A DNA stretch of 64,000 nt from Streptomyces sp. NBC_00443 (lineage in GTDB: Bacteria; Actinomycetota; Actinomycetes; Streptomycetales; Streptomycetaceae). Below the pieces are notes generated by a model that saw only the letters and a list, made by a program, of their open reading frames with translations, did not search any database and was not told the origin of the DNA. Shown here piece after piece: positions 53,422 through 63,011 of the stretch (its first letter is position 1; each line of letters starts with the position of its first letter). A program made the position numbers and the translations under genes. The stretch covers positions 992,001-1,056,000 of the forward strand of contig NZ_CP107917.1 of assembly GCF_036014175.1 (NCBI RefSeq), in the 5' to 3' direction.

Positions 53422-54024
53422 GTGCATGGACTCGAACCGATCCAATCCACGCTCACCACACGGGCGTTGACGGTGCTGACGCTGACCTGGCTACTGGTGT
53501 CGGCGCCGGCCGGCGTGGCCGGGGCCACCGCCTGCGCGTACGCCGACACTGGCCCGGACGGTGCGAAAGCGGTGGCGGTCGCGGGGAGTTTCACCTGGCC
53601 CACTCCCCCGCAGTGCCCGTCGCCCACGCCGACCCCGACTCCCACCCCGACGCCCACGCCGTCGCCCTCTCCGGACCCCACGCCCACGCCACCGCCGAAG
53701 CCCACACCCACGCCGAGACCCAAACCGCCACCTCCCCCGCCCCCACCTCCCCCGGCGGCTCCGGCGCCCCCGGCTCCTCAGCCGGTGCCGCCCCGTCCGC
53801 GGCCGACCCCCACGCCCGCGCCGCCGCCCCCACCGGCGCCGGCGCCCGCACCGACGCCGTCGGCCGAACCCACCCCGAGTCCGTCCATCGCGCCGGTGCA
53901 CTACCCGCCCTACCGGGCCACCCAGCACCGGCGGCCGGCGCACAGTGCCCCGTCGCCGCTCATCTTCGTCCTGCTCATCGCGGTACCGGCGATCGTCGCC
54001 GTCGCCGCACTGCGTCCGCGCTGA
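53422..54024 (+). CDS. Proline-rich cell-surface protein with C-terminal membrane anchor
   Basis: 200 aa. N-terminal hydrophobic signal (about 15-35), a short domain with one Cys pair, then about 100 residues of P-T-P-T, P-P-P-P and A-P-A-P repeats, and a C-terminal hydrophobic span (L-I-F-V-L-L-I-A-V-P-A-I-V-A-V-A-A-L) ending R-P-R. Such rods can cross the peptidoglycan. No LPXTG motif. GTG start. The next gene follows 15 bases later with a TTG start, so the two are co-transcribed. Confidence 0.8.
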   Translation: MHGLEPIQSTLTTRALTVLTLTWLLVSAPAGVAGATACAYADTGPDGAKAVAVAGSFTWPTPPQCPSPTPTPTPTPTPTPSPSPDPTPTPPPKPTPTPRPKPPPPPPPPPPAAPAPPAPQPVPPRPRPTPTPAPPPPPAPAPAPTPSAEPTPSPSIAPVHYPPYRATQHRRPAHSAPSPLIFVLLIAVPAIVAVAALRPR

Positions 54025-54039
54025 CCCTGGAGGCTCCCC

Positions 54040-54804
54040 TTGCCGGAATGGCTTGTTCTCACCCTCGCGATGCTGGCCGCCTGCGCCGTGGTGGTCCTCA
54101 TCACCTTCGTCCGGCACCGCACGGCGCCGGACGACGAGGATCCCTCCGACACCCCGGACGTCATCGAGTACATGACGATGTGGATCGGCGTGGTGTACGC
54201 CATCGTCCTGGGCCTGGCCATCGCGGGCGTGTGGGAGGGCCGTAGCGCCGCCCAGGACCACGTCCAGGCGGAGGCCGTGGCGCTGCACGAGATCTCGGAG
54301 CGGGTGCGGATCTATCCGACCGACGTCCGCGACCGCATTCGGGAGGATGTCAACGCTTATGTCGGACACGTCGTGACCACCGAGTGGAAGACGATGGCCG
54401 ACGACGGCCGGATGACGGAGCGCGGCACCGAGCTCCTGCAGCGCGTCCGCGAGGACGTCACCGACTACGAGCCCGGGACGGACTTCGAGGCGCAGGCGTA
54501 CCAGCCGCTCCTCGACCAGGTGACCGCCGCCGACCAGGCGCGCAACGCCCGCGCGAACTCGACCGGGGAGACCATGCCGGGCGTGGTGTGGTTCGGGCTG
54601 ATCGCCGGCGCCATCGTCACCATCGGGATGATCTTCGCGCTGCAGATCCGGCGCACACCCCGCGAACTGGTCCTGGCCGGGGTGTTCTCCGCACTGATCG
54701 CCTTCCTGCTCTTCCTCATCTGGGACTTCGACGCGCCGTACAGCCGTGGCGTCACGGCCTCCGCGGAACCGTTTCTCGAACTCTTCCCACAGGCCAAGGA
54801 CTGA
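54040..54804 (+). CDS. DUF4239-like membrane protein
   Basis: 254 aa, four likely membrane spans (about 4-24, 47-67, 185-203, 212-230) and a helical extracytoplasmic middle (70-180) with A-E-A-V-A-L-H-E-I-S-E-R, as in bestrophin-like DUF4239 proteins. TTG start chosen for CTGGAGG 8 bases upstream and agreement with reading frame. Function unknown; partner of the proline-rich protein gene. Confidence 0.82.
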   Translation: MPEWLVLTLAMLAACAVVVLITFVRHRTAPDDEDPSDTPDVIEYMTMWIGVVYAIVLGLAIAGVWEGRSAAQDHVQAEAVALHEISERVRIYPTDVRDRIREDVNAYVGHVVTTEWKTMADDGRMTERGTELLQRVREDVTDYEPGTDFEAQAYQPLLDQVTAADQARNARANSTGETMPGVVWFGLIAGAIVTIGMIFALQIRRTPRELVLAGVFSALIAFLLFLIWDFDAPYSRGVTASAEPFLELFPQAKD

Positions 54805-55073
54805 CAGCCCCTCACCTGACGGAGCGCCGGGGGGGGCGGCGGGCGGCGGAAGGGGGACGACGACAGGGGGCGAGTCAGGGCCCGCCACGCCGCACCCGTC
54901 CCCCGGTCGCAGGAACGAACGTCCCCCGAGCGGCCCACCACGTTGCCCCGTTCGTACGACAGCGATCGCGCAGGTGCGTGCTCCTTTCCTAGCGTTTCAC
55001 TCATCGAGGTGCATTTCCGGCACCAGCGGAAGTAGCTCCGCAGCTGCTCCTCGGGAAACGCGGAGGACCCACC

Positions 55074-55583
55074 ATGCGCGCGATACGTGTCGCTTCGGCC
55101 GCCCTGCTGGGCCTCAGCGCCCTCACCATGACCGTCCCCGCCGCCCACGCGAGCGGTGACAACTCCGGTTTCTGGGCCAGGGTCGCGCCCACCACCGTCG
55201 CGCCCGGCGGAGAGGTCAGGCTGCGCGCGACCGGCTGCGAGCAGGGCGTGACGGTGGCGTCGGCGGTCTTCGACACCGTCACCATTCCCCGGGGGCGGAC
55301 CACGGCCAGGGTCACGGTTGACCGGGACGCCAGACCCGGTGCCGTGTACGAGGTGTCGTTCTACTGCGGCACGTTCTGGCAGACCGTCGACCTCACCATC
55401 GCGGGCGGCCGGCCCGAACCGGTGCGGCCGGATCACCCGCACAAGGGCGTCCACGCGGGCGGAGGTGGCACGCTCGCCGGGCTGGACCTCAAGGAGATCG
55501 CCCTGGGCGCCGCGCTCATCACGGCCGCGCTCGGAACGGCGTACCACCTATCCCGGCGCCGCACCGACGAGGACGGCGCCTGA
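55074..55583 (+). CDS. Exported membrane-anchored protein, copy A
   Basis: 169 aa. Sec signal peptide (1-26, ends A-H-A), an Ig-like beta domain with two cysteines (T-G-C-E-Q-G and F-Y-C-G), then a C-terminal hydrophobic span (I-A-L-G-A-A-L-I-T-A-A-L-G-T-A-Y-H-L) and S-R-R-R. No LPXTG box before the span. Related in layout to the convergent gene at 55756. Sits near a class F sortase. RBS GGAGGA. Confidence 0.82.
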   Translation: MRAIRVASAALLGLSALTMTVPAAHASGDNSGFWARVAPTTVAPGGEVRLRATGCEQGVTVASAVFDTVTIPRGRTTARVTVDRDARPGAVYEVSFYCGTFWQTVDLTIAGGRPEPVRPDHPHKGVHAGGGGTLAGLDLKEIALGAALITAALGTAYHLSRRRTDEDGA

Positions 55584-55642
55584 CGCCACCGCCGGGTGTC
55601 GTCGTACCGTGCTCGCCCCAAACCCCGCAACCCGCACAGGTC

Positions 55643-55715
55643 TTCGCCCCGGATCCCCACAAGGGGGCCGGGCACACGCCTTCGCCCCGACTCCCCACAA
55701 GGGGGCCGGGGCGAA
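55643..55715. terminator. Duplicated hairpin between convergent exported-protein genes
   Basis: Two near-identical 30-base units starting at 55643 and 55681 (each TTCGCCCCG-N-N-TCCCCACAAGGGGGCC...). The second closes on itself: TTCGCCCC (55681-55688) pairs with GGGGCGAA (55708-55715) around CCCC-ACAA-GGGG. Likely a bidirectional terminator made by local duplication. Confidence 0.75.
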
Positions 55716-55755
55716 TGCCGGTGGACTTGCGATCCCGCTCCGACGGGCCCGCGGG

Positions 55756-56250
55756 TCAGATCCGCTTCTCCGCGCGGCGCCGCATCCAGAACACGCCGCC
55801 ACCGACGAGGGCCACGGCGATGAGCCCGCCTCCGATGGCCATGTCGGTCGGCGTCGCGCCGGTGGAGCTGCTGCCGCCGATGCCGCCCTGGACGCCCCCG
55901 ATGACGGTGAAGGCAGTCGGGTTGGTCAGCGTCCTGGAGTCGCAGGTGACCGTGACGCTGTGGGAACCCGGCCGCGCGTTCCTGTTGACCGTGGCCGTGC
56001 CCCTGGCGGTGTTGCTCCCGCGCACCGTACTCAGGTGGGTGGGCCGGAAGGCGTCCGAGGTCGCGGTGCCGCCTCTCGGGCAGTTGTCGACCGTGATGGT
56101 GATCTGCCCGCCGCGGGCGATGACGCTGGGCAGGACGACGATGTTGCTCGGTCCGGACGGCATGCCGTCCCGCGCGACGGCCGCGGGGGCGGCAAGGCTG
56201 AGAGCGGCTACCGCGGTGGCAGCGGCCGCCATGGCACGAGTGGTACGCAT
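55756..56250 (-). CDS. Exported membrane-anchored protein, copy B
   Basis: 164 aa. Signal peptide (1-26, A-A-V-A), beta domain with two cysteines (N-C-P-R-G-G and V-T-C-D), a Gly/Ser/Thr linker, hydrophobic span (I-G-G-G-L-I-A-V-A-L-V-G-G-G-V-F-W-M) and R-R-R-A-E-K-R-I tail. The tail has the shape of a sortase signal but without LPXTG. Paralogous in design to copy A. RBS GGAGGATC. Confidence 0.82.
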   Translation of the reverse strand: MRTTRAMAAAATAVAALSLAAPAAVARDGMPSGPSNIVVLPSVIARGGQITITVDNCPRGGTATSDAFRPTHLSTVRGSNTARGTATVNRNARPGSHSVTVTCDSRTLTNPTAFTVIGGVQGGIGGSSSTGATPTDMAIGGGLIAVALVGGGVFWMRRRAEKRI

Positions 56251-56581
56251 GTGATCCTCCGCGGAAGACGCCCCGGGAACCGTCCCCGGTCGATCGGCGA
56301 GAAAGCGCCTCCCAGAATGACCCTCAGATGCCGTGCCCCGGGCCGCATTTCGGCGATGGTCCGTCCTGGTGAGAGGACACGCCGACGGATAACCCCACAA
56401 GCTGAATTGCCGCAGGTCACGCACCGTCAGAATTTTCCTGTGGTCGGCAACTCGGATGGCGCACCGAAAGGAGCGGGGGCCACCCGTTCGTATCTGCCCC
56501 GTCGCCGCTTTCGCACGCGGGACTTAGCGTTCACATATGCGCGAATGACGGGGCGACGGCCGCGTCGAGAGGGGTAGTCGA
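56251..56581. other. Divergent intergenic region upstream of the sortase gene
   Basis: 331 bases between exported protein B and the sortase gene, including AT-richer patches near 56410-56440 and 56525-56540 that may be promoters. No gene or recognised operator. Confidence 0.4.
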
Positions 56582-57262
56582 ATGTCTGCGTCCCAGCTGG
56601 CCGAACTGGCCGAACTCGCCGAAGAGGAGGAGCGGCGCAAGAAGCGTGCTCCTTGGGGAGTGATAGCGCTGGTTCTGCTGACCGGCCTCGCGCTCGTTCG
56701 CAACGGCTCGGGTGAGTTCGACGAGGGGCCTCCGCAGCCCGCCTCGGCGGCCGCCGCTGACACCCGGGTGCCCGGGGGCCTCTTCGCCGGGGTCCCGCAG
56801 CCGCTGCCGTACGCCTTGCCGGACCGCGTCAGGATTCCCGGCATCCAGGTCGACGCGCCGATGATCCCGGTCGGTCTGGACGTGGACGGCTGGGTCGGCG
56901 CGCCACCACCGGAGGACCCCAACCTGGCGGGCTGGTTCACCGGTTCGGTGTCTCCGGGCGAGAAGGGCACCGCGGTGGTAGTCGGCCATGTCGACAACGC
57001 TCAGGGCCCCGCCGTGTTCTACGGACTCGGGGGCCTGCAGAAGGGAAATCGCGTCGAGATCGTCCGCAAGGACGGAAAGACGGCTGTTTTCGAGATCTAC
57101 GGCATCGAGGTGTTCGAGAAGAACGACTTTCCCGGCGACCGGGTCTATGCCTCGAAGGGGAGTGCCGAATTGCGGGTCATCACCTGCGGCGGCGGTTTCT
57201 CCCAGCAGAACGGTTACGACGGGAACGTCGTCGCTTTCGCCAGCCTGGTCGAGGTGCGCTGA
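56582..57262 (+). CDS. Class F sortase
   Basis: 226 aa. Cytoplasmic N-terminus (E-E-E-E-R-R-K-K-R), one membrane span (about 26-40), extracellular sortase domain (about 80-226) with His136 in V-V-G-H-V-D-N and Cys202 in V-I-T-C-G-G-G-F. Class F sortases attach or process exported proteins in actinomycetes. Neighbouring exported proteins lack LPXTG, so its substrate is not obvious. Converges with the deacetylase gene. Confidence 0.92.
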   Translation: MSASQLAELAELAEEEERRKKRAPWGVIALVLLTGLALVRNGSGEFDEGPPQPASAAAADTRVPGGLFAGVPQPLPYALPDRVRIPGIQVDAPMIPVGLDVDGWVGAPPPEDPNLAGWFTGSVSPGEKGTAVVVGHVDNAQGPAVFYGLGGLQKGNRVEIVRKDGKTAVFEIYGIEVFEKNDFPGDRVYASKGSAELRVITCGGGFSQQNGYDGNVVAFASLVEVR

Positions 57263-57289
57263 GCATCCTCGCCGGGCGGGCGAAAGCCG

Positions 57290-58144
57290 TCACGCGTAAT
57301 GCCGTTCCGGGACGGTGACGAAATACCCGGAGTCCAGCAGCTGCGGCAGGTAGGCGCGCAGCGCCCGGACGCTCTGGGAGCGGTCGCCCCCGGCGTCGTG
57401 CGAGAGCACCACGACGCCGGGGGCCGCGCCGTCCTCGACCCGGTCGACGATCGTGCGGGTGCCGGGGGCGGTCCAGTCGAGGGTGTCGACGGTCCAGGCC
57501 AGCGGGTCCATGCCCAGCTCGGCGCCGAGCCGGAAGGCGGTGCGGTTCCAGGCGCCGTAGGGGGCACGGAACCAGGCGGGGCGCTCGCCGTACGTCTCCT
57601 CGATGACGTCGCTGGTGCGCTCCATCTCCTCGCGGATCCGGCCGCGGCTGAGACGGGTGAGCAGGGGGTGGGACCAGGTGTGGTTGCCGACGACGTGCCC
57701 CTCGTCGGCCATCCGCGCGAGGAGGTCCCCGTTCGCGGCGACCATCTCGCCGCACACGAAGAACATCGCGCGGACGTCGTACTCGCGCAGCGTGTCCAGG
57801 ATGTGCGGCGTGTAGCGGGGGTCGGGTCCGTCGTCGAAGGTCAGCACCATGGTGCGGCCGCGTCCGGACACGCGCAGCAGGGGCTCGCGCCGGATGAGGG
57901 TCCGGCGGGGTGCCGCCCTGGGCGGGCCGTACCCCGTCAAGGGCTGGAGCCGGTAGCTGGAGGGCTTGAGCGCGGGGCGCGCCTGTGCGCCCGCGGCGGG
58001 GGCGGCGGTGCGGACCGGCTTGTCGGTGTCGCCCGCGACCTTCGCGAACACTCCTGCCGTGCCGGCGGCTCCGACGGCGGCGGCACCGGCGAGCAGCGCG
58101 CGGCGGCGCGTGAGCAGACGTGGGGGCACCTGATCCTTCGTCAT
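57290..58144 (-). CDS. Tat-exported polysaccharide deacetylase
   Basis: 284 aa. Tat-like signal L-T-R-R-R-A-L-L-A-G (about 11-20). NodB homology domain (about 95-280) with all five motifs: T-F-D-D-G-P-D (catalytic D and metal D), H-T-W-S-H-P (metal His pair), R-A-P-Y-G, D-T-L-D-W and L-S-H-D-A-G-G. Removes acetyl groups from peptidoglycan or another polysaccharide outside the cell. Confidence 0.93.
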   Translation of the reverse strand: MTKDQVPPRLLTRRRALLAGAAAVGAAGTAGVFAKVAGDTDKPVRTAAPAAGAQARPALKPSSYRLQPLTGYGPPRAAPRRTLIRREPLLRVSGRGRTMVLTFDDGPDPRYTPHILDTLREYDVRAMFFVCGEMVAANGDLLARMADEGHVVGNHTWSHPLLTRLSRGRIREEMERTSDVIEETYGERPAWFRAPYGAWNRTAFRLGAELGMDPLAWTVDTLDWTAPGTRTIVDRVEDGAAPGVVVLSHDAGGDRSQSVRALRAYLPQLLDSGYFVTVPERHYA

Positions 58145-58246
58145 GACTCATCAGTCGCCCGACGGGGGACCGACGCACCAGTGCGACACCGGAACGGCGG
58201 TACGAAAACACCCGCCCGGCGCAGCCCTCGGGCCTGCGAGGCGCCG

Positions 58247-61200
58247 TCAGCGGCGGCGGACCAGGGGGAACGGCAGGGTCTCACGGATCGTCAGGCCGGT
58301 GAGGAACATGACCAGTCGGTCCACGCCGATGCCGAGGCCTCCGGTGGGCGGCATGGCGTACTCGAGGGCGTCGAGGAACTCCTCGTCGAGCTCCATCGCC
58401 TCGGGGTCTCCCCCGGCGGCGAGCAGGGACTGGGCGGTGAGGCGGCGGCGCTGCTCGACGGGGTCGGTGAGTTCGGAGTAGGCGGTGCCGAGTTCGGTGC
58501 CGAAGGCGACGAGGTCCCAGCGCTCAGCGAGACGCGGGTCGGTGCGGTGCTGGCGGGTGAGCGGGGAGACGTCGGTCGGGAAGTCCTTGTAGAAGGTCGG
58601 CAGCTGGGTCTTCTCCTCGACGAGCCGCTCGTACATCTCCAGGACGACGTCGCCATGGCCGTCGTCGGCGGTGTACGGCACGCCCACGCTGTCGCAGTAC
58701 CGGTGCAGCCGGAGCAGTTCCGTGTCGGGGTCGATCTCCTCCCCCAGTGCCTCTGAGATCGCGCCGTACACCGTCTTGACCGGCCACTGCCCCGAGATGT
58801 CGTACTCCGTGCCATCCTTGCGGGCGACCGGCGAGCCGAAGGCTGCGGTGGCGGCGCCCTGGATCAGCTCGCGGACGAGGTCGAGCATCACGTCGTAGTC
58901 GGCATAGGCCTGGTAGGCCTCCAGGATCGTGAACTCGGGGTTGTGCTTGTAGTCGACGCCCTCGTTGCGGAAGGTGCGGCCCATCTCGAAGACCTTCTCC
59001 ACACCGCCGACGCACAGCCGCTTGAGATAGAGCTCGGGGGCGATGCGCAGATAGAGGTCGAGGTCGTAGGCGTTGATGTGGGTGGTGAAGGGGCGGGCGT
59101 TGGCGCCGCCGTGGATCTGCTGCAGTACCGGCGTCTCGACCTCCAGGAAGCCGCGCTGCAGCAGGCCCTGGCGCACCGCCTGGATGGCGGTGGAGCGGGC
59201 CCGGACCACGTCGCGGGCGGCGGGGCTGGAGACCAGGTCGAGGTAGCGCATGCGGACCTTGGCCTCGGGGTCGGCGAGGCCGCGGCGTTTGTCGGGGAGC
59301 GGGCGCAGGCACTTGCCGATGAGCTGCCAGGAGGTGACGAAGACGGTCGGTTCGCCCCTGTCGCTGACGCCGGCCAGGCCCGTGACGCTGATGAGGTCGC
59401 CGATGTCGGTGTCGGCGGTGAAGCGGTCGAGGGCGGCGCCGGAGTCCTTGCGGGTGAGGGCGAGCTGGTGGTCGCCGGACCAGTCGCGCAGCACGACGAA
59501 GACGATGCCGCCGAAGTTGCGTACGAGCATGATCCGGCCGGCGACGGTGACCTGCTCGCCCTTGTGGACCTGGGCCAGGTCGTGGGTGCGGACCGGGATA
59601 CCGACCGGGTAGGGGTCGACGCCGTCGGCGCGCAGCCGGTCGAGGGTGTGGTGCCGGATGCGGACCTGCTCGGGCAGGCCCGCATCCGGCCCGGCCGCCC
59701 CGGCCTCGTCCCCTCCGTCGAGGCCGAGCGCCGCCAGCGAGGGCAGTCCTTCGGTGGTCGCGGGCCGCGGTCCGCCTCGCGGGTGCCCCTTTCTGCGGAG
59801 TTGGTGCAGCGACGGTACGGAGACGAAGCCCTCGGCGATGGCGGACGCCGTGCCGATGCGGGCGAGGGAGGCGGCCTCGCCGTAGCAGATGAAGCGCGGG
59901 AACCACTGCGGTTGGTACTTGGCGTTGGAGCGGTACAGGGCCTCCAGCTGCCACCACTTCGAGAAGAACAGCAGCAGTCGGCGCCACAGCCGCAGCACGG
60001 GTCCCGCGCCGATGCGGGCGCCCTCCTCGAAGACGGAGCGGAACACGGCGAAGTTCAGCGAGATCCTGCGGATGCCCGTCTTCGGCGCCGCCGCGCACAG
60101 GTCGGCGACCATGAACTCCATGACGCCGTTGGGGGCACCGCGGTCCCGGCGCATCAGGTCGAGCGAAATGCCGTCCCTGCCCCAGGGCACGAAGGACAGC
60201 AGCGCGAGCAGCTCGCCGTCCTCGCCGAGGGCCTCCACGAAGAGACAGTCGCCGTCGGCCGGGTCGCCGAGGCGGTCCAGGGCCATGGAGAAGCCGCGTT
60301 CGGTCTCGGTGTCGCGCCAGGCGTCGGCCTTGGCGATCAGCTCCTCCATCTCCGCCTCGGTGAGGGTGGAGTGGCGGCGGATGCGGCAGTGGGCGCCGGT
60401 GCGGCGGACCCGGTGGACGGCCTGGCGGGTGACCCGCATGTCACGGCCGTCGAGGTCGAAGTCCGACACTTGGAGGATCGCCTCGTCGCCGAGTTGGAGG
60501 GCGCCGAGCCCGGCGCGCGCGTAGGCCTTGGCGCCGTCCTCGGAGGCGCCCATCGCGGCGGGCGCCCAGGCGTGCCGGCGGGCCACGTCCAGCCATACGG
60601 CGATGGCGCGCGGCCATGCTTCCCGGTCGCCGACCGGGTCTCCGCTGGCGAGGCACACGCCGGCCTCGACGCGATAGGTGACGGCGGCCTTGCCGCTGGG
60701 CGAGAAGACGACGGCCTTGTCGCGCCGGGTGGCGAAGTAGCCGAGGGAGTCCTGGCCGCCGTAGGCCTTGAGGAGGGCGCGGATGCGGGCCTCCTCGTCG
60801 TCGTGCAGGGCTGCCTCCATGCGCTGCGAGCGGAACAGGGTCGCGGCGGCGTTCAGCAGGGCCAGGGCGCCGAACAGGCCGAGCACGAAGAACAGCGGGC
60901 GGGGCGGGCGTCCGTCGTAGGAGGCGCCGGAGACGAGGCCGCCGCAGACCCGGTCGGCGGCCCACGCCAGCCGCTGGCTCTGCGGCAGGGTGCCGGGGAA
61001 CAGCTCGACCAGCCCCCAGCCGATGAGGATCCCGACGGCCAGCCCGGCGACCAGGACGCCGAAGGCCCGGCGTACGGCGGCGCGGCGGGAGGCGGCGTAG
61101 AACTCCTTGCGGGCGACGATCAGCAGGCCCAGGGCGAGGGCGCAGACGATCAGGGACGGGACGGAGTCGGCGTAGTCGCCGAAGATCGTGCCGAGCAGGT

Positions 61201-61525
61201 CGCTCAGGACCAGCAGCCCGAGATAGACGACCACCAGCCACCAGGCGATCTTCTTGCGGGCCCCCGTCGCGGCGGCGAGCAGGAAGAGGAAGACGGCGTA
61301 GGCAAGGTTGGCGCTGACGGGGACGATGATCTGGTCGAGGCCGCGCACGACCGGGCGCAGCGCGGTGCGCAGCGGCGGGATGACGGCCAGTAGGGCGCAG
61401 AGCAGTCCCAGGGCGCCGAAGAAGATCGCGAATCCCTCGGGCACCCTGCGCAGGAAGCCGTTCCGGGGCGACCGTATCGGGCCCGTGGCACCCTTCTCGC
61501 GGGTGACCTCCACGGTGGCACTCAT
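58247..61525 (-). CDS. lysX: Bifunctional lysylphosphatidylglycerol synthetase / lysyl-tRNA synthetase LysX
   Basis: 1092 aa. N-terminal six-span membrane part (about 25-235), DUF2156 lysyltransferase domain (about 250-560), OB-fold (about 650-750) and a class II lysyl-tRNA synthetase domain (about 765-1090) with [15 protein letters not shown] and [12 protein letters not shown] motif 3. Transfers Lys from its own Lys-tRNA to phosphatidylglycerol, giving a positively charged lipid and cationic peptide resistance. ATG at 61525; the gene is complete. Confidence 0.94.
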   Translation of the reverse strand: MSATVEVTREKGATGPIRSPRNGFLRRVPEGFAIFFGALGLLCALLAVIPPLRTALRPVVRGLDQIIVPVSANLAYAVFLFLLAAATGARKKIAWWLVVVYLGLLVLSDLLGTIFGDYADSVPSLIVCALALGLLIVARKEFYAASRRAAVRRAFGVLVAGLAVGILIGWGLVELFPGTLPQSQRLAWAADRVCGGLVSGASYDGRPPRPLFFVLGLFGALALLNAAATLFRSQRMEAALHDDEEARIRALLKAYGGQDSLGYFATRRDKAVVFSPSGKAAVTYRVEAGVCLASGDPVGDREAWPRAIAVWLDVARRHAWAPAAMGASEDGAKAYARAGLGALQLGDEAILQVSDFDLDGRDMRVTRQAVHRVRRTGAHCRIRRHSTLTEAEMEELIAKADAWRDTETERGFSMALDRLGDPADGDCLFVEALGEDGELLALLSFVPWGRDGISLDLMRRDRGAPNGVMEFMVADLCAAAPKTGIRRISLNFAVFRSVFEEGARIGAGPVLRLWRRLLLFFSKWWQLEALYRSNAKYQPQWFPRFICYGEAASLARIGTASAIAEGFVSVPSLHQLRRKGHPRGGPRPATTEGLPSLAALGLDGGDEAGAAGPDAGLPEQVRIRHHTLDRLRADGVDPYPVGIPVRTHDLAQVHKGEQVTVAGRIMLVRNFGGIVFVVLRDWSGDHQLALTRKDSGAALDRFTADTDIGDLISVTGLAGVSDRGEPTVFVTSWQLIGKCLRPLPDKRRGLADPEAKVRMRYLDLVSSPAARDVVRARSTAIQAVRQGLLQRGFLEVETPVLQQIHGGANARPFTTHINAYDLDLYLRIAPELYLKRLCVGGVEKVFEMGRTFRNEGVDYKHNPEFTILEAYQAYADYDVMLDLVRELIQGAATAAFGSPVARKDGTEYDISGQWPVKTVYGAISEALGEEIDPDTELLRLHRYCDSVGVPYTADDGHGDVVLEMYERLVEEKTQLPTFYKDFPTDVSPLTRQHRTDPRLAERWDLVAFGTELGTAYSELTDPVEQRRRLTAQSLLAAGGDPEAMELDEEFLDALEYAMPPTGGLGIGVDRLVMFLTGLTIRETLPFPLVRRR

Positions 61526-61613
61526 GCTCCGACTCTAGGAAGCCCGCGGCCTCCTCGCCCGTCGAGCGGCCTGCCCGACGACGGGACCAGGGGCTTCCGA
61601 TAGCCTCCGTGCC

Positions 61614-62075
61614 GTGACGGAACAGCACTCGCACCAGTTCGAGCGGGGCACTGACGGGCCCAAGGTCATCATGGTCGGCGTGGACGGCTCCGACTCCTCG
61701 CTCCGCGCGGCGGCGTACGCCGGTGGCCTGGCCCGACGGCAGCACGCGCTGCTCGCCGTCGTGTACGTGCAGCCGGTGATGTCGGCCGGCGCGGCCCTCG
61801 GGGCGCCGGTGGCGGAGACCACCGATGAGATCGCCGAGGAGCTGATCGCCCAGATCAGGGACGCGACCGAGCGGGTGAAGGGGATATTCGACGTCCGCTG
61901 GGAGTTCCACACCTTCCCCGGCGACCCCTACAACGGCCTGGTGAAGGCGGCGGACGACCTGAAGGCGGACGCCGTGGTGGTCGGCGCGTCGGAACAGGCC
62001 GGGCACCGGATCGTCGGTTCCGTCGCGGTGCGGTTGGTCAAGGCGGGGCGGTGGCCGGTGACGGTGGTGCCGTAG
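61614..62075 (+). CDS. Universal stress protein (UspA family)
   Basis: 153 aa. M-V-G-V-D-G-S-D-S-S-L-R-A at about 20-32 and V-V-V-G-A-S-E-Q-A-G-H near 120 followed by G-S-V-A-V-R-L are the UspA nucleotide-binding marks (G-2x-G-9x-G-S/T). GTG start. Divergent from lysX. Confidence 0.9.
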   Translation: MTEQHSHQFERGTDGPKVIMVGVDGSDSSLRAAAYAGGLARRQHALLAVVYVQPVMSAGAALGAPVAETTDEIAEELIAQIRDATERVKGIFDVRWEFHTFPGDPYNGLVKAADDLKADAVVVGASEQAGHRIVGSVAVRLVKAGRWPVTVVP

Positions 62076-62085
62076 CGCCGGAAGG

Positions 62086-62112
62086 GCGGCGAGTGCCAAG
62101 GCCTCGCCGCCG
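62086..62112. terminator. Bidirectional terminator hairpin
   Basis: Perfect 9-bp stem GGCGGCGAG / CTCGCCGCC with a 9-base loop between the convergent uspA and hydrolase genes. Confidence 0.65.
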
Positions 62113-62138
62113 GGTGACGGTGCCTCAGCGGGTGTGCG

Positions 62139-62954
62139 TCAGAGGGTGTGCAGGAACTCGGACAGGATCCGGTTGAAGATCTCCGGCTTCTCCAGGTTCG
62201 GGTAGTGGCCGACGCCTTCGATGACCTCGGCGCGGCCGTCACGGGCGGTGGCGGCGAGCCGCTCGGCCGCGGCGAGCATGTCGGCGGGTTCCAGGCCGCC
62301 GTTGAGGGTGAGCAGCGGGACGGCGATCTCCGGCGCCCGGGCGAAGGTGTCGGTCACGGGCACGAACCAGTCCTTCTCGCCGGGTGTGTGCTTCGAGAGC
62401 GTGCTGCCGCCCATCTCCCGTAGCAGGCGCAGGATGTCCTGGTCGACGTCGGCCAGGCTCCGGTGCTCACCGGGTACGACCTTCACGAAGGCGTCGAGCC
62501 AGCCTTCGACGTCCCCGGCGGCCAGCTTGCCCGCCATCTCGGCCTGGAGCGCGCGGGTCCAGTCGTCCGTGTACTGGAACTCCCCGGTCGCGGCGCCGCA
62601 GGTGACCACGGCACGGATGAGTTCCGGGTGCTCCAGCACCGTGTTCGTGGCGACCAGCCCGCCCATCGAGACGCCGACGAGGACGGCGGGCCCGGCGTCG
62701 AGGTGGCGCAGCAGGGCGGCCACGTCGTCGGCCCAGCGGAAGGGCATGGACGCGTTGGCGGAGGCTCCGTGGCCGCGTATGTCCAGGGCGATCACCCGGT
62801 ACTCGGCGGCGAGGGCCGGGATCTGGGGGTGCCAGACCCGGTGGTCGACGTAACCGGAGTGGAGGAGGACCACCAGGTCCCCCGAACCGGTGTCGAGGTA
62901 GGCGAGGTCGCCGTCGGCGGACGTGAAGGTGCTCAGTTCCGAAGCAACTGTCAT
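62139..62954 (-). CDS. Alpha/beta hydrolase
   Basis: 271 aa. L-L-H-S-G-Y-V-D oxyanion region at about 31-38, nucleophile in G-V-S-M-G-G (about 92-97), D-I-R-G-H-G strand motif, catalytic His in G-V-G-H-Y-P near 250. Esterase, lactonase or haloperoxidase-like. Its start codon lies inside the first MarR operator, so repression would directly block it. Confidence 0.92.
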   Translation of the reverse strand: MTVASELSTFTSADGDLAYLDTGSGDLVVLLHSGYVDHRVWHPQIPALAAEYRVIALDIRGHGASANASMPFRWADDVAALLRHLDAGPAVLVGVSMGGLVATNTVLEHPELIRAVVTCGAATGEFQYTDDWTRALQAEMAGKLAAGDVEGWLDAFVKVVPGEHRSLADVDQDILRLLREMGGSTLSKHTPGEKDWFVPVTDTFARAPEIAVPLLTLNGGLEPADMLAAAERLAATARDGRAEVIEGVGHYPNLEKPEIFNRILSEFLHTL

Positions 62955-63001
62955 GACAACCAAGGTGTCATCTTTTGGAGGCTTTGACAACCGAGGTGTC
63001 A
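62954..63001. promoter_or_regulatory. Twin MarR operators
   Basis: TGACAACCAAGGTGTCA (62954-62970) and TGACAACCGAGGTGTCA (62985-63001): imperfect palindromes with TGACA/TGTCA arms, 31 bases apart (three turns). The first overlaps the hydrolase start, the second ends 10 bases before the MarR start. Confidence 0.75.
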
Positions 63002-63011
63002 TGATGGACGT

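Noticed and set aside
53590..53880. Repeated CCCACGCCGACCCCG-like units that look like a repeat array
   Set aside because: They encode the Pro/Thr-rich rod of a surface protein in frame; there are no regular spacers, so not CRISPR or a regulatory array.
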